Origin: Streptomyces mobaraensis
Lineage (GTDB): Bacteria; Actinomycetota; Actinomycetes; Streptomycetales; Streptomycetaceae
Length of the DNA stretch: 64,000 nt
Direction: 5' to 3'
NCBI RefSeq assembly: GCF_020099395.1
Contig: NZ_CP083590.1
Span: 7,378,001 to 7,442,000 of the forward strand
Below, in pieces: positions 27,811-36,424 of the stretch (positions are counted from its first letter, which is position 1; each line of letters starts with the position of its first letter). The position numbers and the translations under genes were made by a program. The notes below the pieces were generated by a model. It had not been told where the DNA came from, did not search any database, and saw nothing but the letters and a program-made list of their open reading frames with translations.

Positions 27811-28866
27811 TCAGGTCTGCGGTGCCTCCACCAGCCGGTCGCCCAGCTCCCGGCCGCCCGGGTGGCGGTGGCGCCAGACCCAGAAGACCGCCGTGGAGAC
27901 CGCCGCCCAGACGGCCAGGACGGCGAACGGGAAGAGCTGCTGGTGGCCGCGGAAGTACACGGCCGCGTGCTGGGCGTTGACGGAGGCTCCGGGCGGGAGC
28001 CAGCGGCCGATCTCGCCGAGGGGGGAGGGGAGGAGGGGCCAGGAGACCGCGCCGCCGGAGGACGGGTTGCCCAGCAGGACCATGAGGCCCCACGTCGGCA
28101 GCATCGCCCACCGGCCGAACAACGTGTTGAACATGGTGAAGACCATGCCGCTGGTGAACATGGTGAGGCCGAGGATGAACCACGACTCCCCGAAGGGCAG
28201 CCGCAGCGCGCCCAGCCCCCAGTCCACGATGGCCGCGATGGCGAAGCTGCCGAGCGCCGAGTAGGCGAGGGTGAAGGCGACGCGCTCGGCCGGGTTGAGG
28301 GAGCGGGCGTGGACGCTGAGCTGGATGGCGCCGACGAAGCCGAGGATCACCGCCGCGAGCGAGATGTAGAAGAGGGCCAGCCCGCGCGGGTCGCCTTCCT
28401 GCAGCGGGTTGATGTCGGTGACGGCGACCCGCACCCCGATCGCGTCCCCCACTTTCGGCGCGGTCTCGCTCAGCAGTTGGGCGACGGTGGCGCCGGAGGC
28501 GCCCGAGACGTCCAGTGCCGCGCCGCGCGGCCGGGGCCGCAGGATCGCGTACACCTTCTGTTCCTCGACGGCCCGCCGGGCCTGGGCGTAGGTGTCGTAG
28601 TGGTGCAGTTCGAGCGACGCGTCGAGGGCGCGTTCCATGCCCTGGACGAATTCGACCCGTTTGACGTCCGGGGTGGGCACCCCGGTGACGGCGGTGGGGA
28701 TGCGGTGCGGGGTGGGGTTGGCCATGGCGTAGGTGTACGAACCGGCGAACAGGCCGGCCGCCGCCGAGATGATCAGGACGAGCACGGTGGCCGGCAGGAA
28801 GGGGGACCGCCGGAAGCGCTCCCACGGGCCCGGCCGGGTATGCGGATTCCGATCTTCCGTTTCCAT
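27811..28866 (-). CDS. YhgE/Pip-like (DUF3533/ABC-2-type) membrane protein
   Basis: 351 residues from ATG 28866, chosen because AAGGTGG precedes it by 5 bases; a GTG three codons upstream is the alternative. One N-terminal helix (FLPATVLVLIISAAAGLFAG) is followed by an extracytoplasmic domain (about 60-170), then about five more helices to the end. This layout fits the ABC-2/YhgE-Pip (DUF3533) permease group, in which the role is poorly defined (secretion or efflux support). No ATPase gene is adjacent. Confidence 0.7.
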   Translation of the reverse strand: METEDRNPHTRPGPWERFRRSPFLPATVLVLIISAAAGLFAGSYTYAMANPTPHRIPTAVTGVPTPDVKRVEFVQGMERALDASLELHHYDTYAQARRAVEEQKVYAILRPRPRGAALDVSGASGATVAQLLSETAPKVGDAIGVRVAVTDINPLQEGDPRGLALFYISLAAVILGFVGAIQLSVHARSLNPAERVAFTLAYSALGSFAIAAIVDWGLGALRLPFGESWFILGLTMFTSGMVFTMFNTLFGRWAMLPTWGLMVLLGNPSSGGAVSWPLLPSPLGEIGRWLPPGASVNAQHAAVYFRGHQQLFPFAVLAVWAAVSTAVFWVWRHRHPGGRELGDRLVEAPQT

Positions 28867-28984
28867 GATCGCCACCTTATGCGGAGGGCCGGAGGACGGC
28901 GCAGCGGGGTTCCGGGAGCTCGGCCGTCCGGGTGATTCCCGGGCGCCCGCTCATCCCCTGGCGTCCCACGGGTACCCGGAGCCC

Positions 28985-29182
28985 ATGACAGCGAAGCCGA
29001 ACCCCATTGAGCTCCAGAAGAGCCTCGGCGGCATGCACTACCCCGCCGACAAGGAAACCCTCGTCGAACACGCCAAGAAGAAGGGCGCGGACAAGACCAC
29101 CCTGGAGGCGCTCGGCAACATGCCCAAGAAGGAGTACGACTCGCCGGCGGCCGTGACCGAGGCCGTCACCAAGAAGAAATAG
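28985..29182 (+). CDS. DUF2795 family small protein
   Basis: 65 residues. NPIELQKSLGGMHYPADKET, LVEHAKKKGADKTTLEALGN and the Tyr-Asp-Ser motif near the end match the DUF2795 pattern (a ~50-60 residue helical domain with YPA and LPxxxYxSxxxV elements). Lysine-rich C-terminus. The DUF has no assigned biochemical role. Codon use is normal for the window. It stands alone, divergent from the membrane protein gene. Confidence 0.75.
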   Translation: MTAKPNPIELQKSLGGMHYPADKETLVEHAKKKGADKTTLEALGNMPKKEYDSPAAVTEAVTKKK

Positions 29183-29408
29183 CCCCCCGGGGCCGGCCCC
29201 CGGAACCTCGACCGCGCGCCGCCGCGGCCGGCCCGCCGCCTCGCACGGCGCGGGCCCGGCCCGGCGGCGCGCGGGCGTCGTGCGGATGTCCTCCCGGCGC
29301 CCGTCCCGGACCCCGTATAGCGGCTCCGCCGACCGGGTACCCGCCCGCGGGGCCCCGGCCGCGAACCGGTGGCCCGCAGGCCGACACCCGCACGAGAGGA
29401 GCCCGTGG

Positions 29409-30215
29409 ATGAGCAGCGCAACGGCCGGCCCCCGCGTCGCGGTCGTCACCGGCGCCGACTCCGGCATCGGCCGCGCCACGGCCGTCCACCTGGCCCGGCA
29501 GGGCCTGGACGTCGGCATCACCTGGCACAGCGACCGGAAGGGCGCCGAGCGCACCGCCGAGGAGGTCCGCGCCCACGGGCGGCGTGCCGCCCTGGCCCGG
29601 ATGGACCTGACCCTGCTGCCCGAGGCCGCCGACGCCGTCGACGCGCTCGCCGGTGAACTGGGCCGGATCGACGTCCTCGTCAACAACGCCGGCACCGGCA
29701 CGGCCACGCCCTACCTGGACCTCGACCTGGAGACCGTCCGGCGGGTCCTCGACGTCGACCTCGTCGGCCCGTTCCTGTGCGGCCAGCGCGCCGCACGGCG
29801 GATGATCCGGCAGGGCGACGGCGGCCGGATCGTCAACGTGACCAGCGTCCACGAACACCAGCCGCGCGTCGGCGCCGCCCCCTACTGCGCGGCCAAGGGC
29901 GGTCTCGGCCTGCTCACCCAGGTCATGGCCCTGGAACTCGCCGAACACGGCATCACCGTCAACGCCGTCGCGCCCGGCGAGATCGCCACCCCCATGACCG
30001 GCCAGGAGGACGTCGACGTGCACGGGGTCCACCGCCCCGGCGTACCGGCGGGACGGCCGGGGGACGCCCGGGAGGTGGCCGCGGTGATCGCCTTCCTCTG
30101 CGGGAGCGAGGCGTCCTACGTCACCGGCGCGTCGTGGAGCGTGGACGGCGGGATGCTGCGGATGGGACCCCAGGCGGGGTCGCACCTGCGGGACGACTCC
30201 TGGCGCCGCGTCTGA
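29409..30215 (+). CDS. SDR-family oxidoreductase
   Basis: 268 residues; ATG at 29409 preceded by GAGAGGAG. Classical short-chain dehydrogenase: cofactor motif VVTGADSGIGRA (TGxxxGIG), NNAG (NNAGTG), catalytic Ser in VNVTSVHEHQ, and YCAAK (YxxxK). C-terminal ASYVTGASWSVDGGM is the usual SDR end. It reduces or oxidises a carbonyl/alcohol with NAD(P)H; many close relatives are annotated glucose-1-dehydrogenase or 3-oxoacyl-ACP reductase. No neighbouring pathway gene indicates the substrate. Confidence 0.88.
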   Translation: MSSATAGPRVAVVTGADSGIGRATAVHLARQGLDVGITWHSDRKGAERTAEEVRAHGRRAALARMDLTLLPEAADAVDALAGELGRIDVLVNNAGTGTATPYLDLDLETVRRVLDVDLVGPFLCGQRAARRMIRQGDGGRIVNVTSVHEHQPRVGAAPYCAAKGGLGLLTQVMALELAEHGITVNAVAPGEIATPMTGQEDVDVHGVHRPGVPAGRPGDAREVAAVIAFLCGSEASYVTGASWSVDGGMLRMGPQAGSHLRDDSWRRV

Positions 30216-30218
30216 CGG

Positions 30219-30235
30219 CCGGACCTGCCGTCCGG
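30219..30235 (+). terminator. Short hairpin between convergent genes
   Basis: CCGGAC (30219-30224), a 5-base loop and GTCCGG (30230-30235) lie between the convergent SDR and DUF5709 genes. The stem is short, so this is a modest terminator candidate. Confidence 0.45.
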
Positions 30236-30239
30236 TGGC

Positions 30240-30719
30240 TCAGCCCTCGAACTCCTCCGGCGGGACGACGGGCTCCTCGGGCACCACGTGCATCGCCGCC
30301 TCCTCGGCGGAGGCGGCCCCGCCGTTGACGCCGACGTCCCGCGCGTACACGTCGTTCATGCGGGGCGGCATCAGGTCGGCCGTCCCGGTGAGCCGCCCGG
30401 CGCGCACGTCGCCGGCCTCCTCGTCGATCGGCTCCCCGTCGCGCGGCGCGTCCCCGATGCCGTCGCCGTCGGGGACGGCCACCTCCGGCACCTCCTCGGC
30501 GAGCCGCTGGTCCAGCGTCTCCCGTTCGCGCTGCTCACGGGCCGTGGTGCCGTGGTGGGTCACGGCCAGCGGCTTCTCCGGCGGCGACCAGCCCTCGTCG
30601 AGCACCTCGTCCAGGCCGTCGCCGTCGAGCGCGTTCTCCAGGTCCAGGTCGTCGGGGTTGTCCCGGGTGTCGGAACGCACCGGCTGGTAGACCTCGTCAC
30701 CCATCGCGTCGTCGGACAT
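30240..30719 (-). CDS. DUF5709 family acidic protein
   Basis: 159 residues, strongly acidic. The N-terminal MGDEVYQPVRSD, central LDEVLDEGWSPPEKPLAV and the GTTAREQRERETLDQRLAEE segment are typical of the DUF5709 family seen throughout Streptomyces. No membrane segment or signal peptide; probably a soluble, partly disordered cytoplasmic protein. Role unknown. Confidence 0.8.
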   Translation of the reverse strand: MSDDAMGDEVYQPVRSDTRDNPDDLDLENALDGDGLDEVLDEGWSPPEKPLAVTHHGTTAREQRERETLDQRLAEEVPEVAVPDGDGIGDAPRDGEPIDEEAGDVRAGRLTGTADLMPPRMNDVYARDVGVNGGAASAEEAAMHVVPEEPVVPPEEFEG

Positions 30720-30825
30720 GCTGCGCTCCTTCCTCCCGCGCGCGGCCCCGCAGCGACGTCACCTCCAGTCTCCTCCGTGCGGCTGCCCTGCGCTCCTCGG
30801 GGGAAACGCCGGGGCTCTCGGCGGG

Positions 30826-31733
30826 TCAGCGGCGGTGCAGCAGCTCCACGACGCCCGCCAGGTCCTCGTTCCCATGGCCGTCGGCCACCCGGCGGCGCAT
30901 GAGGCCGAGCAGCGGGTCGAACAGCTCCGTGCCGACGCCCTGGGCGCGGCTGACGTCCCCGATGGCGTCGTGCGACACCTGCATGGCCAGGTCGGAGCCG
31001 GTGGCCGTGTAGTCACCGCTGTCGACCCGCGCGGCCATCCCCGGCAGGATCCCGGCGATGGCCCGCAGCCACGGCACCAGCTGCTCGGTGGTGAAGTCTC
31101 CGACCGACGCCCCGGCGGACCGCACCAGCGCCGCCGCGTGCAGGAAGCCGCCCAGCATGCCGTACATGCCGGTCAGCAGGGCCAGGTCGGCCAGGGGGCG
31201 AGCCCCGGGTCCTCGCCCAGGTAGGAGCCGCGGCCCAGGGCGTCGAGGACGTCGCGCCAGGACGCGTAGGCCGCCTCGGAGCCGCTGCACAGCAGCAGGG
31301 CCTCCGGAGAGCCGATCATCGCGGGCACGGCCATGACGCCGCAGTCGAGGTAGCCGGCGCCCAGGGCCGCCGCCCGCCCGGCCATGGACCGGCCCTCGGC
31401 GGGGGAGCCGTTGGTGGCGTTGAGGACGGTCCGGCCCTTCAGGGCGGGCCCGGCCCGGTCCAGCAGCTCCCCGACGGCGGGGTAGTCGCGGACGCAGACG
31501 ATCACCAGGTCCGCGGCCCCGGCCGCCGCTCCGACGGTCGCGGCCACCGCCGCGCCGCACTCCGCCGGGCCCGCGGTCCTGGCGGCCGTCCGGTTCCACA
31601 CCGTCACCCGGTGGCCGGCCGTCAGCAGGGTGCCGGCCAGGGCCGTGCCCATGTTGCCGAGCCCGAGCACCGCCACGGAACGGGCCTCCCGCCGCCCGGT
31701 CGCCGCTTCCGTTTCCCGCCCTGTTCCCGGCAT
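30826..31733 (-). pseudogene. NAD(P)-binding imine reductase-type dehydrogenase, frameshifted
   Basis: Two frames together make one complete ~302-residue protein. The N-terminal part (start ATG 31733, GAGAGGCGG upstream) has the Rossmann motif VAVLGLGNMGTALAG and LNATNGSPAEG. It runs off after GSYLGEDPGLAP into a stop at 31173. The other frame continues as LADLALLTGMYGMLGGFLHA to DLAGVVELLHRR. The break is at a G run (31194-31198), where one more G would restore the frame. The family is the NAD_binding_2/6-phosphogluconate dehydrogenase-like group that includes imine reductases. Either a genuine frameshift or a homopolymer sequencing error; everything else in the gene looks intact. Confidence 0.85.
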
Positions 31734-31866
31734 GTTCCGCCGCCTCTCCGCGCCCGTGCGCCGACACCGCGGCCACCCTGGCGGTGGCCGCGGTGTCAGT
31801 CTCGGAGAGGCGGCGGGCCGGGCCAAGTACCCCCTTTTCCGTGCGTACTTACCTCCGGGTGCGGGG

Positions 31867-32076
31867 TCAGTGTCCCTTCCGCGGCCGCCCGCCGCCGTCG
31901 CGTCCGGCGCGCTGGACGGACTCCTGCGCCTCGGTGCTGGGCGTGATGCCGTCGGCCGCGTCCCGCTCGTGCCGGCGGTCCGGGCGGGACGTGATCTCGC
32001 CGAGCTCCTTGACGGCCTCCTCGACGGCGGTGCGAGGCTTGCCGGTCTTGTGCTCCGGCGTGTCCTTGTCCGTCAT
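31867..32076 (-). CDS. Small hydrophilic protein, unknown
   Basis: 69 residues from ATG 32076, with GGAGGATCACGC just before it. Highly charged (MTDKDTPEHKTGKPRTAVEE, then RRHERDAADG), helical in the middle (VEEAVKELGEI), Arg/Gly-rich at the end. No membrane segment. It resembles small conserved Streptomyces proteins of unknown role; I cannot name a family. Confidence 0.6.
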   Translation of the reverse strand: MTDKDTPEHKTGKPRTAVEEAVKELGEITSRPDRRHERDAADGITPSTEAQESVQRAGRDGGGRPRKGH

Positions 32077-32320
32077 GCGTGATCCTCCGCTTGGTCGTCC
32101 GTGTACGGCGGCCGGGCCCTGGGCCTCCGGCACAGGTACCGGGTGCCCGGCCGGCCGCCGGGCATGCGTGCCGGGCGGCGCGGCACTGTCACTGTTTGAT
32201 CATGAACATGTCTTCATATCGCATCAGGGCCCATTTTCAAGATCATCTGCTGCTACGTTCCTCCTCGCCGGGCACGCGACCAGCGGTGACCGGTGTGAAA
32301 CCGATAGCAAGGAGCACCAA

Positions 32321-32632
32321 GTGAATTCCGAAAACCGGGGGAAGACCGCGGGCAAGCGTGCCGCCGCCATGGCGGGCCTGCTGGCCGCCGCCACGCTCGG
32401 CGGCGCCGCGCTGGCCGCGCCGGCGCACGCCGACGACGTCTACGGGCACTGCAGGGGCGAGGGCGTGCGCATCCGCGCCGCCGCGAGCACGTCCAGCTCG
32501 GTCGTCGGCCTGTGCTACAGCGACCACCGCCTCGCGCACCGCGACGTCTCGGGCGACGGCCAGTGGGACAAGGTCTACGACGTGACCACGGGCGTGTCCG
32601 GCTGGATCTCGCACGGCTACTGGAGCTGGTAG
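32321..32632 (+). CDS. Secreted SH3b-domain protein
   Basis: 103 residues; GTG start at 32321 with AGGAG 7 bases upstream. Signal peptide (GKRAAAMAGLLAAATLGGAA up to APAHA), then a bacterial SH3-type domain: VRIRAAASTSSSVVGLCYSD followed by WDKVYDVTTGVSGWISHGYW. Two cysteines (YGHCRGEG, GLCYSD) probably pair. SH3b domains bind peptidoglycan or other cell-surface peptides. The upstream 244 bases include an AT-richer patch (32190-32260) likely to hold its promoter. Confidence 0.82.
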   Translation: MNSENRGKTAGKRAAAMAGLLAAATLGGAALAAPAHADDVYGHCRGEGVRIRAAASTSSSVVGLCYSDHRLAHRDVSGDGQWDKVYDVTTGVSGWISHGYWSW

Positions 32633-32640
32633 ACAGCGGT

Positions 32641-32671
32641 CGGGGGCGCGAGGCTGAGCCTCGCGCCCCCG
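32641..32671. terminator. Strong bidirectional hairpin terminator
   Basis: A perfect 14-bp GC-rich stem (arms 32641-32654 and 32658-32671) with a 3-base loop sits between the convergent SH3b and YihY genes. No T-run, as is usual in Streptomyces. Confidence 0.85.
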
Positions 32672-32699
32672 GGCGTTCATCCCTGCGGGACCTTTGCCG

Positions 32700-33701
32700 T
32701 CACGCCGCGCCGTCGTCGCCCGGCGGCCAGGCACGGGTGTCCCGGGGCGGCACGTACGGCTCCTCGCCCTCCGGGTGGCCGCCGAGGATCGCCCGCTCCC
32801 GGCTCAGCTCGGCGTCGAACTCCAGGCCCAGCAGGATCGCCAGATTGGTGAACCACAGCCACATCAGGAAGACGATCAGACCCGCGAACGTCCCGTACAC
32901 CTTGTTGTACGTGCCGAAGTTCGCGACGTACACCGCGAAGCCCGCCGAGACCGCCATCCACAGCACCAGGGCCACCAGACTGCCCGGCGTCACCCAGCGG
33001 ACGCCGCGCCCGCGCACGTTCGGCGCCGCCCAGTACAGCATTGCGATCATGACCGTCACCAGCAGCACGAGCACCGGCCACTTCACCACCGACCACACCG
33101 TCAGCGCCTCGTCCCCGACGCCCAGCGCGGTGCCCGCCTGCCGGGCGATGCCGCCGGTGAACACCACGATCAGCGCGCTCGCCGTCGCCAGCAGCATCAG
33201 CACCAGGGTCACCACCAGGCGCAGCGGCGTCAGCTTCCACACCGGCCGCCCCTCCTTGATGTCGTAGACGGCGTTGGAGGCGCGGATGAACGCCGCCACA
33301 TAGCCCGACGCCGACCACAGCGCGCCCAGCAGACCCGCCACCGCCAGCACGGAACCGGCGCCCCCGCTCGCGCCCGCCTGGCGCACCGCGCCGGTGAGGA
33401 TGTCCTGCACCGGGCCGGGTGCCAGATGGTCCAGGTTCGCCAGCAGCTTCTCCGTCGCCGACTTCCCGACGACGCCCAGCAGCGACACCAGCACCAGCAG
33501 CGCCGGGAACAGGGACAGCATCGTGTAGTACGTCAACCCGGCCGCGCGGTCCGCCAGTTCGTCGTCCACGAACTCCTTCGCCGTCCGCCGCAGCACCGAC
33601 CACCACGAGCCGGCGCGCAACTGCGTCGGCTCGTCGGGGGCCCGCCGCTCCACCCCGGGGCCCGGACCGGCCCCCTCCGTGCTCTTCTCCGTCGCCGTCA
33701 C
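32700..33701 (-). CDS. YihY/UPF0761 family inner-membrane protein
   Basis: 333 residues from GTG 33701. The YihY pattern is clear: WWSVLRRTAKEFVDDELADR, AAGLTYYTMLSLFPALLVLV, GALWSASGYVAAFIRASNAV, WYDI-type NAVYDIKEGRP, and the last helices VYGTFAGLIVFLMWLWFTNL. Six membrane helices; long cytoplasmic tails. Once misnamed ribonuclease BN; function in actinobacteria is unknown, although members are reported as envelope proteins and possible virulence-related factors. It is divergent from the DUF72 gene. Confidence 0.9.
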   Translation of the reverse strand: MTATEKSTEGAGPGPGVERRAPDEPTQLRAGSWWSVLRRTAKEFVDDELADRAAGLTYYTMLSLFPALLVLVSLLGVVGKSATEKLLANLDHLAPGPVQDILTGAVRQAGASGGAGSVLAVAGLLGALWSASGYVAAFIRASNAVYDIKEGRPVWKLTPLRLVVTLVLMLLATASALIVVFTGGIARQAGTALGVGDEALTVWSVVKWPVLVLLVTVMIAMLYWAAPNVRGRGVRWVTPGSLVALVLWMAVSAGFAVYVANFGTYNKVYGTFAGLIVFLMWLWFTNLAILLGLEFDAELSRERAILGGHPEGEEPYVPPRDTRAWPPGDDGAA

Positions 33702-33797
33702 GCCCAACGGATAACCGGCCGACGGGAGTTCAACCGCACCGGCGGGCGCGCGGACGGGGCGTGCGGACCCGCGCCGCGACGGGGTAACCGCCCCGGC

Positions 33798-34676
33798 ATG
33801 GAAAAGTACCTCGTCGGCACCTGCTCCTGGACCGACCCCGCCCTGCGGGGCAGCGGCTGGTACCCGCCGGCCGCGCGCGACGACCCCGAGGAGCGGCTGC
33901 GGCACTACGCCGCCCGGTTCCCCGTCGTGGAGGTCGACGCGACGTACTACGGGCTGCCCAGCACCCGCAATTGCGCGCTCTGGGCCGGCCGCACCCCGCC
34001 CGGCTTCGTCTTCGACGTCAAGGCGTTCGCCACCCTGACCGGCCACTCCGCCCACGCCGGCGCCCTGCCGCCCGACCTCCGCCCGCCCGGACCCCCGCAG
34101 CGCCGGCTGACCCCCGCCCGGCTCCCGCGCGGCGTGGTGGACGAGCTGTGGCGGCGCTTCACCGGCGCGCTGCGCCCGCTGTGGGACGCGGGGCGGCTGG
34201 GGGCGGTGCTGCTGCAGTTCCCGCCGTGGGTGCGGGCGGGGGAGCGGGGGCACGCGTTCCTGGCCGACTGCCGGCGGCGCGCGGGCCGGCTGCCGCTGGC
34301 CGTCGAGTTCCGGCACCCGGGCTGGCTGGCCCCGGGGGAGCGGGAGCGCACGCTGGACGTGCTGCGGACGCACGGGATGTCGCTGGTGGCCGTGGACACC
34401 GCCCAGGACGTGCCGGACGCCATGCCGCCGGTGGCCGCCGTCACCCGGCCCGAGCTGGCGGTGGTGCGCTTCCACGGGCGGTCGGCCGCGTGGCGCACCG
34501 GCGGGAAGGAGGACGCGTACCGGCACTCCTACACGGCCGAGGAGCTCACGCCCTGGCGGGACCGGATCCGCCGGCTGGCCGGGGAGGCCGAGCAGGTGCA
34601 CGTGCTGTTCAACAACTGCTGCGGCGACGCGGCGGTGCGGTCGGCGGCGGTGATGCGGGAGCTGCTGGAGGTGTGA
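33798..34676 (+). CDS. DUF72 family protein
   Basis: 292 residues. The TIM-barrel-like DUF72 family is indicated by YLVGTCSWTDPALRGSGWYP, VVEVDATYYGLPS, FVFDVKAFATLTGH, LGAVLLQFPPWV, LAVEFRHPGWL, VVRFHGR and VHVLFNNCCGDAAV. Length normal. The biochemical activity of DUF72 is unresolved. Short divergent gap (96 bases) to the YihY gene suggests a shared promoter region. Confidence 0.9.
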   Translation: MEKYLVGTCSWTDPALRGSGWYPPAARDDPEERLRHYAARFPVVEVDATYYGLPSTRNCALWAGRTPPGFVFDVKAFATLTGHSAHAGALPPDLRPPGPPQRRLTPARLPRGVVDELWRRFTGALRPLWDAGRLGAVLLQFPPWVRAGERGHAFLADCRRRAGRLPLAVEFRHPGWLAPGERERTLDVLRTHGMSLVAVDTAQDVPDAMPPVAAVTRPELAVVRFHGRSAAWRTGGKEDAYRHSYTAEELTPWRDRIRRLAGEAEQVHVLFNNCCGDAAVRSAAVMRELLEV

Positions 34677-34681
34677 GAAAG

Positions 34682-34705
34682 GGGCGCGGGGTCCTTCCCG
34701 CGCCC
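34682..34705 (+). terminator. Hairpin terminator after DUF72 gene
   Basis: GGGCGCGGG (34682-34690), a six-base loop GTCCTT and CCCGCGCCC (34697-34705): a perfect 9-bp stem starting 6 bases after the stop codon. Confidence 0.8.
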
Positions 34706-34765
34706 TCGACTCGTCCCATCCCGTTCCGTCTCGTTCGGTCCCGTACCCGTTTCGTCCCGTCCCGT

Positions 34766-35230
34766 TCAGCCCGCCGGTTCGCCGTCGGCCGACCGGCGGA
34801 GTGGTCCCCAGGGGCCGCGCTGGCGGACGACCTCGCGCTCCGCCTCGTCGATCACCCCCGTGTCGATCCAGGCGAGCGGGCGTACGTCCCGGACCAGCGG
34901 CTCGTTGTCGGGCCCCCGGCCGATCTCCCGGCCGTCGAGCACCCACGGCCGTACGCCGGGGCCCTTGTCGCGGCGCAGATGGCAGTAGTCGTAGAGGCGC
35001 CGGGCGACCCAGAGCCGCAGCGGGCGGTCGTCCCACCACGGTTCGACGTCGAGAGCGTTGACGGACAGGCCGGGCAGGCTGGTGCCGGTGAGGTCGTCGG
35101 TGCTGGAGGCGGGGCCCAGATCCGTCCCGGGCCCCCGCGACCACCGCACGAACAGGTTCTTCCCGCGCTCGACCATGGCGACCAGGTCGTCGAGGGATGT
35201 CAGAACGGGCAGGGCATCGGGGGCGGTCAT
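34766..35230 (-). CDS. DUF6098 family protein
   Basis: 154 residues from ATG 35230. TSLDDLVAMVERGKNLFVRW, SRGPGTDLG, DDLTGTSLPGLSVN and EPWWDDRPLRLWVARRLYDY match the DUF6098 family common in Streptomyces. Soluble, no signal peptide. No known function. Confidence 0.7.
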   Translation of the reverse strand: MTAPDALPVLTSLDDLVAMVERGKNLFVRWSRGPGTDLGPASSTDDLTGTSLPGLSVNALDVEPWWDDRPLRLWVARRLYDYCHLRRDKGPGVRPWVLDGREIGRGPDNEPLVRDVRPLAWIDTGVIDEAEREVVRQRGPWGPLRRSADGEPAG

Positions 35231-35609
35231 ATCGACGGCGGTTCCTCCGCACTCGTTTCGCGTTTCGCTGTTTTTCGCTGTGCTTTCGCTGCGTTTACGC
35301 CGGGTGCCGGGCCGGAAACGCGACGCGGCCCGGTGCCCGAATGGGCCGGTGTTCCCGGGTGTTCCGGGCCGGAATTCCGGCCGGCGGCCGTACGCGTGCG
35401 GAACCGCCGCTTCCAGCCAACCCCCGGCCGGGGGTTTTCGCAATCCGGCCGGAATTTCCGGCCGTGTGTTCCCGATTCGTGTCGCCTCGCGCCGCCTCGT
35501 GTCGCCTAGCGCCGCCGATTGGCACCGTGCCGTTCCCGGGGGGCGGGCCGAACGGGACGAGGGGGCCGCACCGGACGGAACGGCCCCCTCCGACGATGAT
35601 CCGGCCCGC
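35231..35609. other. Palindrome-rich intergenic region, no gene
   Basis: 379 bases between two same-strand genes. It holds TTTCGCTG-type short repeats (35260-35300), a perfect 16-bp palindrome at 35367-35382 (GGCCGGAATTCCGGCC), a perfect 18-bp palindrome at 35419-35436 flanked by TT, a 19-bp dyad at 35446-35464 (CGGCCGGAA-T-TTCCGGCCG), and GTCGCCTCGCGCCGCC-like repeats around 35481-35515. See findings. Confidence 0.7.
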
Positions 35610-35852
35610 TCAGTCGGCGGCCGGACCCGCGTCCTTCGTCCCCGACAGTCCCTTGAGGAACCGGTGGCACTCGGCCGCGCGGCGCGCGTCCTCGGCCATG
35701 ACCGAGCGGAAGAACTCCGCGATCTCCTTCTTGCCGGCGTTCTCGGCGTCACGGACGTACTGCCCGTAGTCATGGCCCGCCTTGAGCGAGTGGTACTGCA
35801 CCGAGACGAGATCGAAGACGACGTCACTGAATCCGGTTTCACCCGTGGCCAT
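35610..35852 (-). CDS. Small helical protein, conserved unknown
   Basis: 80 residues. Two amphipathic helices are suggested by LVSVQYHSLKAGHDYGQYVR and AGKKEIAEFFRSVMAEDARR followed by ECHRFLKGL. The spacing of His, Glu and Asp residues recalls ferritin-like helix pairs, but the usual ExxH pairs are not complete. Conserved small proteins of this appearance occur in Streptomyces. ATG 35852 is preceded by GGAGG-like sequence. Function unknown. Confidence 0.65.
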   Translation of the reverse strand: MATGETGFSDVVFDLVSVQYHSLKAGHDYGQYVRDAENAGKKEIAEFFRSVMAEDARRAAECHRFLKGLSGTKDAGPAAD

Positions 35853-35970
35853 GGTGTGTCCTCCCTGCGTGTTTCCGTGCTGGACGAGTGCTCGCTTTCC
35901 GAGCCCTCCGGTTACCCCTTCACCGGGCGTTCACACGGCGTCCGGCCGGCGGGCCGGTCCGTATGTCCGT

Positions 35971-36204
35971 TCATTCGCTCGCGGCCAGCAGGGAATCGTC
36001 CCGGACCCGGGCGCCCGGCAGCCGGTACCGGGCGGCGATCAGCGCGGCGTCCACGTCGTTGGTGCCCGTGGCCAGGCAGAGGAGGTAGGCGACGTCGTCC
36101 AGCCGCTGCCGCGCCTCCGGGTCACCCGACTCCGCGTGCAGCAGGTCGAGCGCCGTGTACTGCTCCACGAGATTGGCCAGAACAGCGGGGTGAGCCATCA
36201 ACAC
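35971..36204 (-). CDS. DUF5133 family protein
   Basis: 77 residues starting at GTG 36204, chosen because AAAGGAG lies 8 bases upstream and the family normally begins close to MLMAHPAVL. LMAHPAVLANLVEQYTALDL, ARQRLDDVAYLLCLATGTND and ALIAARYRLPGARVRDDSL are diagnostic of DUF5133, a small helical protein family found in Streptomyces and often close to regulators or secondary-metabolite genes. Role unknown. Confidence 0.8.
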   Translation of the reverse strand: MLMAHPAVLANLVEQYTALDLLHAESGDPEARQRLDDVAYLLCLATGTNDVDAALIAARYRLPGARVRDDSLLAASE

Positions 36205-36349
36205 GGTCACCACTCCTTTCACCGATTTCCCTGTGGGGGCCGCGCGGTGCCGCTGTAGGGGCACGCCGTCCGCGGTGAACGGGCTGCTACCCAGGTCGGC
36301 GGGGCTCATGCGACGGGGGTTCCGGGGGAGGTGCGCCGGAAACGACGGA

Positions 36350-36377
36350 GGCCGGACGGGCGCGCGCCCGTCCGGCC
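36350..36377. terminator. Perfect 28-bp palindrome, likely terminator
   Basis: Positions 36350-36377 are a perfect dyad (14-bp arms, no unpaired centre). It lies 47 bases beyond the stop of the secreted metalloprotease gene on its strand, so termination is the simplest role. Confidence 0.75.
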
Positions 36378-36424
36378 CCTCGGCGGGTACGGAACCTCAG
36401 CAGTGGAACGTCACCGGCGGGACG

